This document shows positions 16,586 to 25,253 of a stretch of DNA of 64,000 bases, piece after piece. Source of the stretch: Streptomyces agglomeratus. GTDB lineage: Bacteria; Actinomycetota; Actinomycetes; Streptomycetales; Streptomycetaceae. The stretch spans positions 4,904,501 through 4,968,500 of the forward strand of contig NZ_MEHJ01000001.1 of the NCBI RefSeq assembly GCF_001746415.1, written 5' to 3'. Position 1 is the first letter of the stretch; each line of letters opens with the position of its first letter. A program made the translations under genes and the position numbers. The notes under the pieces are model-generated. The model made no database searches. It was given only the letters and a program-made list of their open reading frames with translations, and had not been told where the DNA came from.

Positions 16586-18764
16586 AGTCGGCCGCGATGA
16601 GCTGCCCGGCCTCCTCGTGCGCCACGAAGCGGATCGCCGGTGTGGCATAGGTCCAGACGGACCGGTGGGTACGGCGGTCGACGGCGCTGACGCCGTGGGT
16701 GAGAGGGGCGTAGACGTACTTCTCGCCGACGACGGGGGGAGCGGTGAGACGCGGAGTGTCGTCGTTGGTGAAGTCCTCCTTCTCCTCCCACAGCAGCTTT
16801 CCCGTCGTCGCCTCCAGAGCGACGATGCCGTGGCTGCCCTCGGCGGCGTACACGACACCGTCCCGCACGGCCGGAGGGCTGTAGCACCGCCCGTTCTGCT
16901 CGATCTCACCCGGACTACGGTCGTCACCGAACTCCCAGGCGGCCTCACCGTCGGAGATCCGCAGGGCCCAGACGCGTCCGCTGCTCACGTAGACGTGCTG
17001 CCGGTCGGCGGCCAGCTGGCCCGGGATGAGGAACGAGGAGTCGAGCCGTTCCCTGGGGATGTCCGTCCGCCAGAGCACCTCGCCCGTACCGATGTCCAGG
17101 GCCCCCACGCTGTAGTCCGCGTAACCGTCCCCCTTCCTGGCGACGATCAGGCGCTTGCCCACGACCGTGGCGCTGATGGCTCTGGAGCCGTTGTCGGGGT
17201 AGGCCACGGAGATGGGCCGCTGCCAGAGCTTCTTCCCGCTCCGCAGGCCGACCGCCACCAGGCACCAGTCCTTGGCCTGAGCGGTGTAGTCGGTCGCCGA
17301 CGCGCCCTTCTTCCGGGCGGCCAGGTACAGCACCCCGCCGATCGCGGCGATCAGTTCCGCGTCGTGCAGGGAACCGTTGAATCCGGTGAGCCGGGCGACG
17401 CGGCGCACCATGGTTCCGTCAGTGGGTGAGAAGGCGTGCAGCGACAGGCCCTTGCCCTCGTCGTAGTCGGGGAGGAAACCGTAGATCGCCTTGCCGTCCG
17501 AGGTGAACTGCTGCCCGTAGGACAGCAGCGGGTACGACCACAGCTCCTTGCCGCTCTTCGCGTCCAGCCCCCGCAGCGTGTTCTCCGACAGGCCGGCGAC
17601 CACCTTGCCCAGCGGCATCGGGAGCCGGCGCTGCCACTTGTCGACGATATCGGTGCGCCACAGCGGCTCCGGCCCGTCGTCGGCCGCGGCGGACGACGGC
17701 TTCCCGGCCTTGTCGTCCGCGCCCCGCTTGTCCCACCAGGCCCACCCGCCTGCCCCCGCCGCCGCCACGCCCAGCACCGAACCCCCGCCCATCGTGAGCA
17801 GCTTGCGGCGGGACACGGCAGCCGGGGCGGCGGCCGGTGACGAGTGGTCGGGGGATTCCGGCGGGGCCGCGAGCCGGGGCGGGTGGGGGAGCCAGACCTC
17901 CGCCGCCCGGCGCGAGATCTCCGCGAGCAGCGGGGGCGGCAGATGGTCCGCGAACTCGCCGTGGCCGTCGTGGAGTTCGGCGGCAAGCTGCCCCGTGGTG
18001 GGGCGCTGTGCCGGGTCCTTGTGCAGGCAGCGGGCGAGGACCGGGACGAGGGACGCTGGTACGCCCGTCAGGTCCGGCTCCGCGTAACGGACCCGGTAGA
18101 GCAGGTCCGCCGGCCGGCCGCTGCCGAACGGGCCGTGCGCCGCCGCGGCGAAGACGAGGACGCCGGCCAGCGCGAACACGTCGCCCGCGGGTGTGTGTTC
18201 CAGGCCGGTGGCCTGCTCGGGGGACATGTAGGCGGGCGTGCCCGCCGCCGTGCCCGTGCGGGTCAGGCGGTCGTCGCCCAGGGCACGGGCGATGCCGAAG
18301 TCGATGACCTTGGGACCGTACGCCGTGACCATCACGTTGGAGGGCTTGAGGTCGCGGTGGACGACGTCGGAGCGGTGCAGCTGGGACAGCGCGCCGCACA
18401 GGGCCGCGCCCAGGGCGCGGACGGACGGTTCCGGGAGGGGGCCGCAGAGCGTCACCGCTTCGTCCAGGGGCGGGCCCAGTACGTACTCGGTGGCCATCCA
18501 GGGGGTGTCCGCGAGCGGGTCGGCGTCGAAGACCGCGGCGCCGTGCTGCCCGCCGATGACCCGGGCGGCGTCCGTCTCCAGGCGGAAACGGGTGCGGAAG
18601 GCCGGGTCGGCGGCGATGCGCGCGTGGACCGTCTTGAGCGCGACCGTGCGGCCGCCGGCGGTGCGCGCCAGATAGACGGTGCCCATGCCGCCGCTGCCCA
18701 GGCGGGCCGTGAGGCGGTACGCGCCGAGCTGGTGCGGGTCGTCGTGGGTCAGGGGCGTCGGCAT
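16554..18764 (-). CDS. Membrane Ser/Thr protein kinase with PQQ-type beta-propeller domain (second copy)
   Basis: A 736-residue paralogue of its neighbour. The kinase domain (about 15-270) has LGSGGMGTVYLA, ATP-binding Lys44, HRDLKPSN (136-143, Asp138) and DFG (155-157), so it should be active. SRRK (318-321) precedes the single membrane segment (about 322-344). The outside part contains many propeller blades (for example LWRTDIVDKWQRRLPMPLG and EKYVYAPLTHGVSAVDRRTHRSVW). It lies 7 bases downstream of the pseudokinase gene and so is almost surely co-transcribed with it. The two active kinases differ clearly in sequence, so this is an old duplication. Confidence 0.92.
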   Translation of the reverse strand: MPTPLTHDDPHQLGAYRLTARLGSGGMGTVYLARTAGGRTVALKTVHARIAADPAFRTRFRLETDAARVIGGQHGAAVFDADPLADTPWMATEYVLGPPLDEAVTLCGPLPEPSVRALGAALCGALSQLHRSDVVHRDLKPSNVMVTAYGPKVIDFGIARALGDDRLTRTGTAAGTPAYMSPEQATGLEHTPAGDVFALAGVLVFAAAAHGPFGSGRPADLLYRVRYAEPDLTGVPASLVPVLARCLHKDPAQRPTTGQLAAELHDGHGEFADHLPPPLLAEISRRAAEVWLPHPPRLAAPPESPDHSSPAAAPAAVSRRKLLTMGGGSVLGVAAAGAGGWAWWDKRGADDKAGKPSSAAADDGPEPLWRTDIVDKWQRRLPMPLGKVVAGLSENTLRGLDAKSGKELWSYPLLSYGQQFTSDGKAIYGFLPDYDEGKGLSLHAFSPTDGTMVRRVARLTGFNGSLHDAELIAAIGGVLYLAARKKGASATDYTAQAKDWCLVAVGLRSGKKLWQRPISVAYPDNGSRAISATVVGKRLIVARKGDGYADYSVGALDIGTGEVLWRTDIPRERLDSSFLIPGQLAADRQHVYVSSGRVWALRISDGEAAWEFGDDRSPGEIEQNGRCYSPPAVRDGVVYAAEGSHGIVALEATTGKLLWEEKEDFTNDDTPRLTAPPVVGEKYVYAPLTHGVSAVDRRTHRSVWTYATPAIRFVAHEEAGQLIAADSGTVTALPFE

Positions 18765-18771
18765 CGCTCAG

Positions 18772-19713
18772 TCAGTTGTCTCTGTGCGCGGGGGCAGGGG
18801 CGTGGGCGGAGGAGGGGAGTTCGGCGGCGAGGACCACGGCCGACTGGCGGGCGACGGCCGCCACCAGCCGGCCCGGCAGCCAGTCGGCGGGAAGGGACGC
18901 GGCGCCGGCGTGGATCTCCGTCCCCCGGGGGCCGTGCGCGGCCGCCGGGGCGGCGCTGGGCGCGAGCTGCTCCAGGAGCTGGGCCGCCCGGGGGCGGGCC
19001 GCCGGGTCGCGGGCCAGGCACGCGGTGATCAACGGCCGCAGGGAGGCGGGGAGTTCGTCCCGGTCGGGAACCGTGTGCCCGGTGCTCGCGTACGAGAGCA
19101 CCGCTCCGAGGGCGTAGACGTCACCGGGGGGACGCGGGCGCCCGCCGGTCGCCTGCTCGGGTGCCAGGGCGCCGGGGTCGAGGCCGGGAAGCCCGCTGCG
19201 GGGCGCACCGTCCGGCCCCGCGGCGCGTACGGCGCCGAAGCACGTGAGGCGCGGGCCGTCCCCCGCCAGCAGTACGGCCGCAGGGGACACGCCGGCGTGC
19301 GTCGTGCCCGCCGCGTGCGCGAGCGCCAGCGTCCCGGCGAGTGCCGCGCCCAGTGCCCGGACGGTGTGCTCGGGCAGCGGCCCGCCGTACACCGCGAGGG
19401 CCGTCGGCAACGGCAGCGCGGGGAGGTACGGGCGGGCGCACCAGGGTGCCGGCGAGGGGCCGGAGTGCTCGGTGACCGGGGCCGCCCACGGGCCCAGCGG
19501 ATGCCGGGCCGCCTCCGCCTCGGCCACGAACCGCTGCGGGTCAGCGCCCTCCAGCGGTGCGCTCACCAGCACCGTGCGGTCGCCGTCCGTGCTGCGGGCG
19601 ATGAAGCGCCGCTCCGGGACGGGCGGGGTGCCGGGGCCGCCGGCCGAGTCGAGACGGGTGATCAGGAGGTACGGGCCGATGCGCCGCGCAGTGCCCAGGC
19701 GTGGCCGTTCCAT
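18772..19713 (-). CDS. Kinase-like protein lacking catalytic residues (pseudokinase)
   Basis: A 313-residue protein with the overall kinase-fold layout of its two neighbours (LGAALAGTLALAHAAGTTHAG, LAPEQATGG, GDVYALGAVLSYASTGH, ACLARDPAARPRAAQLLEQL). Every catalytic element is changed: there is no glycine loop, the Lys position reads TVLVSA, HRD is HAG (139-141, so no catalytic Asp) and DFG is CFG (158-160, no Mg-binding Asp). It has no membrane segment or propeller. It is first in the array, with a GGGGGAG site before ATG 19713. A regulatory or scaffold partner of the two kinases is the natural inference. Confidence 0.85.
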   Translation of the reverse strand: MERPRLGTARRIGPYLLITRLDSAGGPGTPPVPERRFIARSTDGDRTVLVSAPLEGADPQRFVAEAEAARHPLGPWAAPVTEHSGPSPAPWCARPYLPALPLPTALAVYGGPLPEHTVRALGAALAGTLALAHAAGTTHAGVSPAAVLLAGDGPRLTCFGAVRAAGPDGAPRSGLPGLDPGALAPEQATGGRPRPPGDVYALGAVLSYASTGHTVPDRDELPASLRPLITACLARDPAARPRAAQLLEQLAPSAAPAAAHGPRGTEIHAGAASLPADWLPGRLVAAVARQSAVVLAAELPSSAHAPAPAHRDN

Positions 19714-19794
19714 CTGAAGCTCCCCCTTGGTGTGACATGAGCGTGACGAGCCTACTCACCTCGTCGCGGAGGGCGCCGGTCGGTGCCGCTGGGC

Positions 19795-19854
19795 GGACGG
19801 CCGGTGTGTGGACGGCCGGTGTGTGGACGGCCGCTGGGTGGACGGCCGGTGGCC
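19795..19854. repeat. Four 15-bp tandem repeats in the kinase/lactonase divergent gap
   Basis: GGACGGCCGGTGTGT occurs at 19795-19809 and 19810-19824, then GGACGGCCGCTGGGT at 19825-19839 and GGACGGCCGGTGGCC at 19840-19854. The array lies in the 292-base region between the divergent starts of the pseudokinase (19713) and the lactonase (20006). No other gene is seen in the gap. Confidence 0.85.
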
Positions 19855-20005
19855 CGCCCGCGGCGATCACCGGCCTACGCCGGCCGGTGGGAGCGGGAGG
19901 GTCCGTACGCGCGGCCCCTTGCCCGGCACGCCCGTCCGGGACACCATGCGACCGCGACGACTGCCGCACGACCGACCCGGCCGACTGGGAAGCGTGAGGG
20001 GCCTG

Positions 20006-21223
20006 ATGAGCGAGATGCGTACACCGCCGGACGCGGCAGCGGACACCGGGGCGGGCGCGGACGCCCACGCGGGCACCGGTACGTCCGGTCCGAGCCGGCG
20101 GCGGTTCGTCGCGCTGGCCGGCGCCGGGGCGCTCGCTCTCGCGGCGCCCGGCAGCGCGCGGGCCGCGGAGGCGACGCGGCGCGCGTACCTCGGCACCTAC
20201 ACCACGCAGCCGGGCGGCGGGACCGGCATGGGGCTCGCCTCGTACCGGCCGCGCAGCGGGCGACTGGCCTCCGCGGGAGTGCTCGTCGGCGTACAGAATC
20301 CCTCCTTCCTCGCGCTCTCGCCGGACCGCCGCACCCTGTACGCCGTCGACGAGCGCGCCGAGGGCGCCGTCACCGCCGTGCGCGTCGGGCGCGGGACCCC
20401 CGAAGTGCTGGGGCGCCCCCGCGCGACCGGCGGCGCCGACCCCTGCCACCTCTCGGTCCACCCCGGCGGGCGGTTCCTGCTGACCGCGAACTACACCGGC
20501 GGGAGTGTGTCCGTACACCCCGTCGGGCCGGACGGCGTGCTGGGCGAACCCACCGACGTCGTACGGCACAAGGGGTCGGGGCCCGACCCCGAGCGGCAGG
20601 AGGGGCCGCACGCGCACATGGTCGTCACGGACCCCGCCGGGCGGTACGTCGTCGCCGTCGACCTCGGCACGGACTCCCTCCACACCTACCGGCTCGACCC
20701 GCGCACCGGGCGCCTCGGGGAGCACGCACGCGCCGCGATGAAGCCGGGAGCCGGGCCGCGGCACCTGGCCTTCCACCCCTCCGGGCGCTACGCGTACGTC
20801 GTGAACGAGCTGGACAGCACCCTGGTCGTGTGCGCGTACGACGGGCCCGGCGGGGTCCTCACCCCCGGCACCCCGCAGCCCACCCTGCCGCCCGGCACCC
20901 GGCTGAGCGGGCGCAACTACCCGGCGGGGGTCGTGGTCTCGCCCGACGGGCGGTTCGTGTACGTCTCCAACCGGGGCCACGACAGCATCGCCGTCTTCGC
21001 CGCCGAGTGCGGCGGCGCGGCGCTGCGGCTGGTGTCCGCCACGCCGTCCGGGGGCTCGTATCCCCGGCACATCGCCCTCGACCCGTCCGGCGGGCTGCTG
21101 TTCGCCGCCAACCAGAGGTCGGGCACGGTCGCGGCGTTCCGGGTGCACCGGCGTACGGGTCGCCTCACGGCGGCCGGCCCGGCGCTCGCGGCGCCGGTGC
21201 CGGTGTGCGTGCTGCCGGTGTAG
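20006..21223 (+). CDS. Tat-exported lactonase-family (7-bladed propeller) protein
   Basis: A 405-residue member of the 6-phosphogluconolactonase/lactonase beta-propeller family. An unstructured 29-residue leader is followed by a twin-arginine signal, SRRRFVALAGAGALALAAP (30-48), with cleavage expected after ARA (about 53). Blades carry HLSVHPGGRFLLTANYTGGSV, GPHAHMVVTDPAGRYV and GPRHLAFHPSGRYAYVVNEL. Export makes a pentose-phosphate role unlikely; an extracellular lactone substrate is possible but unknown. ATG 20006 follows GAGGGG at 19997-20002; a GTG at 19994 is an alternative start. Confidence 0.88.
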   Translation: MSEMRTPPDAAADTGAGADAHAGTGTSGPSRRRFVALAGAGALALAAPGSARAAEATRRAYLGTYTTQPGGGTGMGLASYRPRSGRLASAGVLVGVQNPSFLALSPDRRTLYAVDERAEGAVTAVRVGRGTPEVLGRPRATGGADPCHLSVHPGGRFLLTANYTGGSVSVHPVGPDGVLGEPTDVVRHKGSGPDPERQEGPHAHMVVTDPAGRYVVAVDLGTDSLHTYRLDPRTGRLGEHARAAMKPGAGPRHLAFHPSGRYAYVVNELDSTLVVCAYDGPGGVLTPGTPQPTLPPGTRLSGRNYPAGVVVSPDGRFVYVSNRGHDSIAVFAAECGGAALRLVSATPSGGSYPRHIALDPSGGLLFAANQRSGTVAAFRVHRRTGRLTAAGPALAAPVPVCVLPV

Positions 21224-21244
21224 AGCGAGCACGCGGTGGAGCGG

Positions 21245-21319
21245 TGGAGGCCGTGATCGGAATCGAACCGACGTAATCCGCTTTGCAGGCGAACCCCTGA
21301 GCCACTCGGGCACACGGCC
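21245..21319 (-). tRNA. tRNA-Cys (anticodon GCA)
   Basis: On the minus strand the 5' arm GGCCGTG (21319-21313) pairs with CACGGCC (21255-21249). The anticodon loop CTGCAAA gives GCA, the T arm has GGTTCGATTCC, and the discriminator base is U as expected for tRNA-Cys. CCA is encoded (complement of 21245-21247). The length with CCA is 75. Confidence 0.95.
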
Positions 21320-21482
21320 GTGTGCTGATGTCACGACCGTAGGGCGGCGGCGCGGGCCGGCCAAGGGATCGGCCCGCGCCGCAACGCGACTGCCACACCG
21401 CGTTCATATGGGCCCCGGTCGTACGACCAAAGGCCGAGTGCGGGCCCGCCCGACGACAGGGTCCAATCAGCGCTGCGCCCCT

Positions 21483-21488
21483 TACTCT
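21483..21488 (+). promoter_or_regulatory. Candidate -10 box of a leaderless MFS gene
   Basis: TACTCT lies six bases before ATG 21495, with no ribosome-binding site between them. Confidence 0.45.
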
Positions 21489-21494
21489 GGGCCA

Positions 21495-22976
21495 ATGACC
21501 GCCCTGGAGCCGCGCGACGCCGAGGTCGCGCCCGAAGCCGACGAGATACCCGGCGAGCCCGCGGACCACAACGGCGTCCTCGGCAGAGCCCACCGCGCGC
21601 TCAGCATCGGCATCATCGCCGTCGTCCTGCTCATCGCCTTCGAGGCGACCGCCGTCGGTACGGCGATGCCGGTCGCGGCCCGCGAGCTGAACGGCGTCCC
21701 GCTCTACGCCTTCGCCTTCTCCTCGTACTTCACCACCAGCCTCTTCGCCATGGTCCTGTCCGGGCAGTGGGCCGACCGGACCGGCCCCCTCGCGCCGCTC
21801 GCCACCGGCATCAGCGCGTTCGGGGCCGGACTGCTGCTCTCCGGCACGGCGGACGCCATGTGGCTCTTCATCCTCGGCCGGGCCGTCCAGGGTCTCGGCG
21901 GCGGCCTCGTGATCGTCGCGCTGTACGTCGTCGTCAGCCGCGCCTACCCGTCCCGGCTCCAGCCCGCGATCCTGGCCGCCTTCTCCGCGAGCTGGGTGGT
22001 CCCGTCGGTCGTCGGCCCCCTCGTCTCCGGGACGGTGACCGAGCAACTCGGCTGGCGCTGGGTGTTCGTCGGCATCCCCGCCCTCGTCGTCTTCCCGCTC
22101 GCCATCGCGCTGCCCGCGATACGCCGCACGGCCTCCGGCCCCGCCGACGCGGGCGCACCCGTCCCCGCCTTCGACCGCCGCCGCATCCGGCTCGCGCTCG
22201 GCATCTCGCTGGGCGCCGGCCTGCTCCAGTACGCGGGCCAGGCCGCGTCCGTTCAAGGGGCGCGGTGGCTCTCCCTGGTGCCGGCCGCCGTGGGCGGCGC
22301 GCTGCTCGTGCCGGCCGTGCTGGGGCTGCTGCCGCGCGGGACCTACCGGGCGGCGCGCGGGCTGCCCTCGGTGGTGCTGCTGCGCGGGATCGCGGCGGGG
22401 TCGTTCATCGCGGCCGAATCCTTCGTCCCGCTGATGCTGGTCACCCAGCGGGGGCTCTCCCCGACGCTGGCCGGGCTCTCGCTGGCGGTCGGCGGTGCGA
22501 CGTGGGCGTTCGGTTCGTACGTACAGTCGCGGCCGCGCATGGAGCCGTACCGGGAGCGGCTGGTGCCGGCCGGGATGGTGCTGGTCGCGGCGGCCGTCGC
22601 GACGGCGCCCACCGTCCTGATCGCCGCCGTGCCGGTGTGGATCGTGGCGGTCGCGTGGGGAGTCGGATGCTTCGGCATGGGCCTGGTCATCGCCTCGACG
22701 AGCGTGCTGCTGCTCAAGCTGTCGGCCCCGCACGAGGCCGGGTCGAACTCCGCCGCCCTCCAGATCTCCGACGGCCTGTCCAACGTCATGCTCCTGGCCG
22801 TCGGCGGCGCGGTCTTCGCGGCCCTGGGCGGCGGCGCGGTGGGCGCGCCCCACGCCGCGGCCACCACGTCCGCGTCCCACCCCGCGGCCTTCGCGGCGGT
22901 GTTCCTGCCGATGGCGGGGGTGGCGCTGGCGGGAGCGTGGGTGGCGACCCGGCTGCTGCCGAAGGACGGCGCGTAA
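21495..22976 (+). CDS. MFS drug/efflux transporter (EmrB/QacA type)
   Basis: A 493-residue major facilitator with many hydrophobic segments. The family signature after TM2 is seen in LSGQWADRTGPLAPLATGISAFG, and the ILGRAVQGLGGGLVIVALYVVVSRAYP stretch (motif A/C region) is typical of drug:proton antiporters. About 30 charged residues precede the first TM. No regulator is adjacent; the substrate is unknown. ATG 21495 was chosen because TACTCT lies 6 bases upstream. The next gene, 170 bases downstream, is unrelated in function. Confidence 0.88.
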   Translation: MTALEPRDAEVAPEADEIPGEPADHNGVLGRAHRALSIGIIAVVLLIAFEATAVGTAMPVAARELNGVPLYAFAFSSYFTTSLFAMVLSGQWADRTGPLAPLATGISAFGAGLLLSGTADAMWLFILGRAVQGLGGGLVIVALYVVVSRAYPSRLQPAILAAFSASWVVPSVVGPLVSGTVTEQLGWRWVFVGIPALVVFPLAIALPAIRRTASGPADAGAPVPAFDRRRIRLALGISLGAGLLQYAGQAASVQGARWLSLVPAAVGGALLVPAVLGLLPRGTYRAARGLPSVVLLRGIAAGSFIAAESFVPLMLVTQRGLSPTLAGLSLAVGGATWAFGSYVQSRPRMEPYRERLVPAGMVLVAAAVATAPTVLIAAVPVWIVAVAWGVGCFGMGLVIASTSVLLLKLSAPHEAGSNSAALQISDGLSNVMLLAVGGAVFAALGGGAVGAPHAAATTSASHPAAFAAVFLPMAGVALAGAWVATRLLPKDGA

Positions 22977-23146
22977 CAGGGGGTGACGCCCCGATGCGGA
23001 CGGGCGTGTGAGGTGGGTCCCAACGGAGGGCGACGCGGCGCCGTTCGTACGTGGGGGCGGAGGGGGCGCCGGTAGGGTGGCCCGGTTGTCCTACGACCCT
23101 TCGGGGACCATCCCGCCACGTACCCGAGCGTTCCGAACCGGAGACC

Positions 23147-24928
23147 GTGACTACTACCGCCTCCCATCACCTCTCACCCGCCTTCCCCGGCCGCGCCCCC
23201 TGGGGCACCGCCAACAAGCTGCGAGCCTGGCAGCAGGGGGCGCTGGAGAAGTACATCCAGGACCAGCCGCGCGACTTCCTCGCCGTCGCGACGCCCGGCG
23301 CGGGCAAGACGACCTTCGCGCTGACGCTCGCCTCGTGGCTGCTGCACCACCACGTCGTGCAGCAGATCACCGTCGTCGCGCCGACCGAGCACCTCAAGAA
23401 GCAGTGGGCGGAGGCCGCGGCCCGGATAGGCATCAAGCTCGACCCCGACTACAGCGCCGGACCGCTCAGCAAGGAGTACCACGGCGTCGCCGTCACCTAC
23501 GCCGGTGTCGGCGTACGCCCGATGCTCCACCGCAACCGGTGCGAGCAGCGCAAGACGCTGGTCATCCTCGACGAGATCCACCACGCCGGTGACTCGAAGT
23601 CCTGGGGCGAGGCATGCCAGGAGGCGTTCGACCCGGCGACCCGGCGCCTCGCCCTGACCGGCACGCCGTTCCGCTCCGACACCAACCCCATCCCCTTCGT
23701 CGCGTACGAGGAAGGCAACGACGGGATCCGGCGCTCCTCCGCCGACTACACCTACGGCTACGGCAACGCCCTGGCCGACGGCGTCGTGCGGCCCGTCATC
23801 TTCCTCTCCTACAGCGGCAACATGCGCTGGCGCACCAAGGCCGGTGACGAGATCGCCGCCCGCCTCGGCGAACCGATGACCAGGGACGCCATCGGGCAGG
23901 CCTGGCGCACGGCGCTCGCGCCGACGGGGGAGTGGATCCCGAACGTGCTCGCGGCCGCCGACACCCGGCTGACCGAAGTACGCAAGGGAATCCCGGACGC
24001 CGGCGGACTCGTCATCGCGTCCGACCAGGACACCGCCCGCGAGTACGCCAAGATCCTGAAGAAGATCACCGGGGACCGGCCGACCGTCGTGCTGTCCGAC
24101 GAGAAGGCCGCCTCGAAGAAGATCGACCAGTTCAGCGCGGACGGCTCGCGGTGGATGGTCGCGGTCCGCATGGTGTCGGAAGGCGTCGACGTACCGCGCC
24201 TGGCCGTCGGCGTGTACGCGACGACGATCTCCACACCGCTCTTCTTCGCCCAGGCCGTCGGACGCTTCGTGCGATCCCGCAGGCGTGGCGAGACCGCGTC
24301 CGTGTTCGTTCCTACGATCCCGATGCTTCTCGAATTCGCCAATGAGATGGAGGTCGAGCGGGACCACGTCCTCGACAAGCCCAAGAAGGGCGGCGAGGAC
24401 GAGAACCCGTTCGCCGAGGAGGACAAGCTCCTCGCCGACGCCGAGAAGCTGGAGGACGAGGAGACCGAGGACCAGCTGCCCTTCGAGGCGCTGGAGTCCG
24501 ACGCCGTCTTCGACCGCGTGCTGTACGACGGCGCCGAATTCGGCATGCAGGCCCATCCGGGGAGCGAGGAGGAGCAGGACTACCTCGGCATCCCCGGGCT
24601 CCTGGAGCCCGACCAGGTGCAGCTCCTGCTCCAGAAGCGCCAGACCCGGCAGATCGCGCACAGCCGCCAGAAGCCCGCCGCCGAGGCGGACCTGCTGGAG
24701 AAGCCGGCCGAGTCCCGGCCCGTCGTCACGCACAAGCAGCTGCTGGAGCTGCGCAAGTCGCTGAACACGATGGTCGGCGCGTACGTCCACCAGACCGGCA
24801 AGCCGCACGGCGTCATCCACACCGAGCTGCGGCGCGTCTGCGGCGGCCCGCCGAGCGCCGAGGCCACCGCCGGGCAGCTCCAGGAGCGGATCAAGAAGGT
24901 CCAGGAGTGGGCCACCCGGATGCGCTGA
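23147..24928 (+). CDS. DEAD/DEAH-box (superfamily 2) helicase
   Basis: A 593-residue SF2 enzyme. Walker A reads TPGAGKTTFAL, motif II is DEIHHAGD (DEIH), motif III is LTGTPFRSD, and motif VI is QAVGRFVRSRRRGE, with DVPRLAVGVYATT before it. This order is that of UvrB/RecG/type I restriction-like helicases, and Streptomyces genomes carry it as a stand-alone protein. The C-terminal ~200 residues are very acidic (EDEETEDQLPFEALE) and charged. GTG 23147 has GGAG (23140-23143) only 3 bases in front. No nuclease or methylase is adjacent, so DNA repair or RNA metabolism is more likely than defence. Confidence 0.88.
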   Translation: MTTTASHHLSPAFPGRAPWGTANKLRAWQQGALEKYIQDQPRDFLAVATPGAGKTTFALTLASWLLHHHVVQQITVVAPTEHLKKQWAEAAARIGIKLDPDYSAGPLSKEYHGVAVTYAGVGVRPMLHRNRCEQRKTLVILDEIHHAGDSKSWGEACQEAFDPATRRLALTGTPFRSDTNPIPFVAYEEGNDGIRRSSADYTYGYGNALADGVVRPVIFLSYSGNMRWRTKAGDEIAARLGEPMTRDAIGQAWRTALAPTGEWIPNVLAAADTRLTEVRKGIPDAGGLVIASDQDTAREYAKILKKITGDRPTVVLSDEKAASKKIDQFSADGSRWMVAVRMVSEGVDVPRLAVGVYATTISTPLFFAQAVGRFVRSRRRGETASVFVPTIPMLLEFANEMEVERDHVLDKPKKGGEDENPFAEEDKLLADAEKLEDEETEDQLPFEALESDAVFDRVLYDGAEFGMQAHPGSEEEQDYLGIPGLLEPDQVQLLLQKRQTRQIAHSRQKPAAEADLLEKPAESRPVVTHKQLLELRKSLNTMVGAYVHQTGKPHGVIHTELRRVCGGPPSAEATAGQLQERIKKVQEWATRMR

Positions 24929-24948
24929 CGTACGACGGGAATGTCACG

Positions 24949-24980
24949 GCGGGGCCTGGAGGATCGTCTCCGGGCCCCGC
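24949..24980 (+). terminator. Hairpin terminator after the helicase
   Basis: GCGGGGCCTGGAGG pairs with TCTCCGGGCCCCGC (with wobble pairs) around ATCG, followed by TTTCCC. It lies 20 bases after the helicase stop. Confidence 0.8.
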
Positions 24981-25078
24981 TTTCCCGTGGGGGCGGTACC
25001 TCCAAAGCCGGGGCCGCGCGGAACGGGTCCCACGGGTGGACCGACTTCCGCCACGCGCCCGGATTCTGGACGAGGTCT

Positions 25079-25091
25079 TCCGCTGAGCGGA
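25079..25091. promoter_or_regulatory. Small palindrome upstream of the IclR gene
   Basis: TCCGC-TGA-GCGGA is the only clear symmetric element in the roughly 270-base gap between the helicase terminator and the IclR start at 25254. It could be an autoregulatory site, but it is short and may be chance. Nothing else is seen in this gap. Confidence 0.3.
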
Positions 25092-25253
25092 GTCGATCGC
25101 TACCTTTCCCGCAACGCATACGCCCCGTGGCAGAGCCGCCCCGGAGCGCAGCCGGTGCCATGGCCTGCCGGCGGCCTCTGCGCGCGACGCCGAAGGGACC
25201 GGCGGCGCACAGCGTGAGAGAGCCGCCGCACTCACCACAGAGGAGTGGGCGTC

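Noticed and set aside
19795..19854. CRISPR array
   Set aside because: Repeats are 15 bp and contiguous without spacers. No Cas genes are present in the window.
23147..24928. Helicase as part of a restriction or defence island
   Set aside because: No nuclease, methyltransferase or specificity gene is adjacent; the neighbours are an MFS pump and an IclR regulator.
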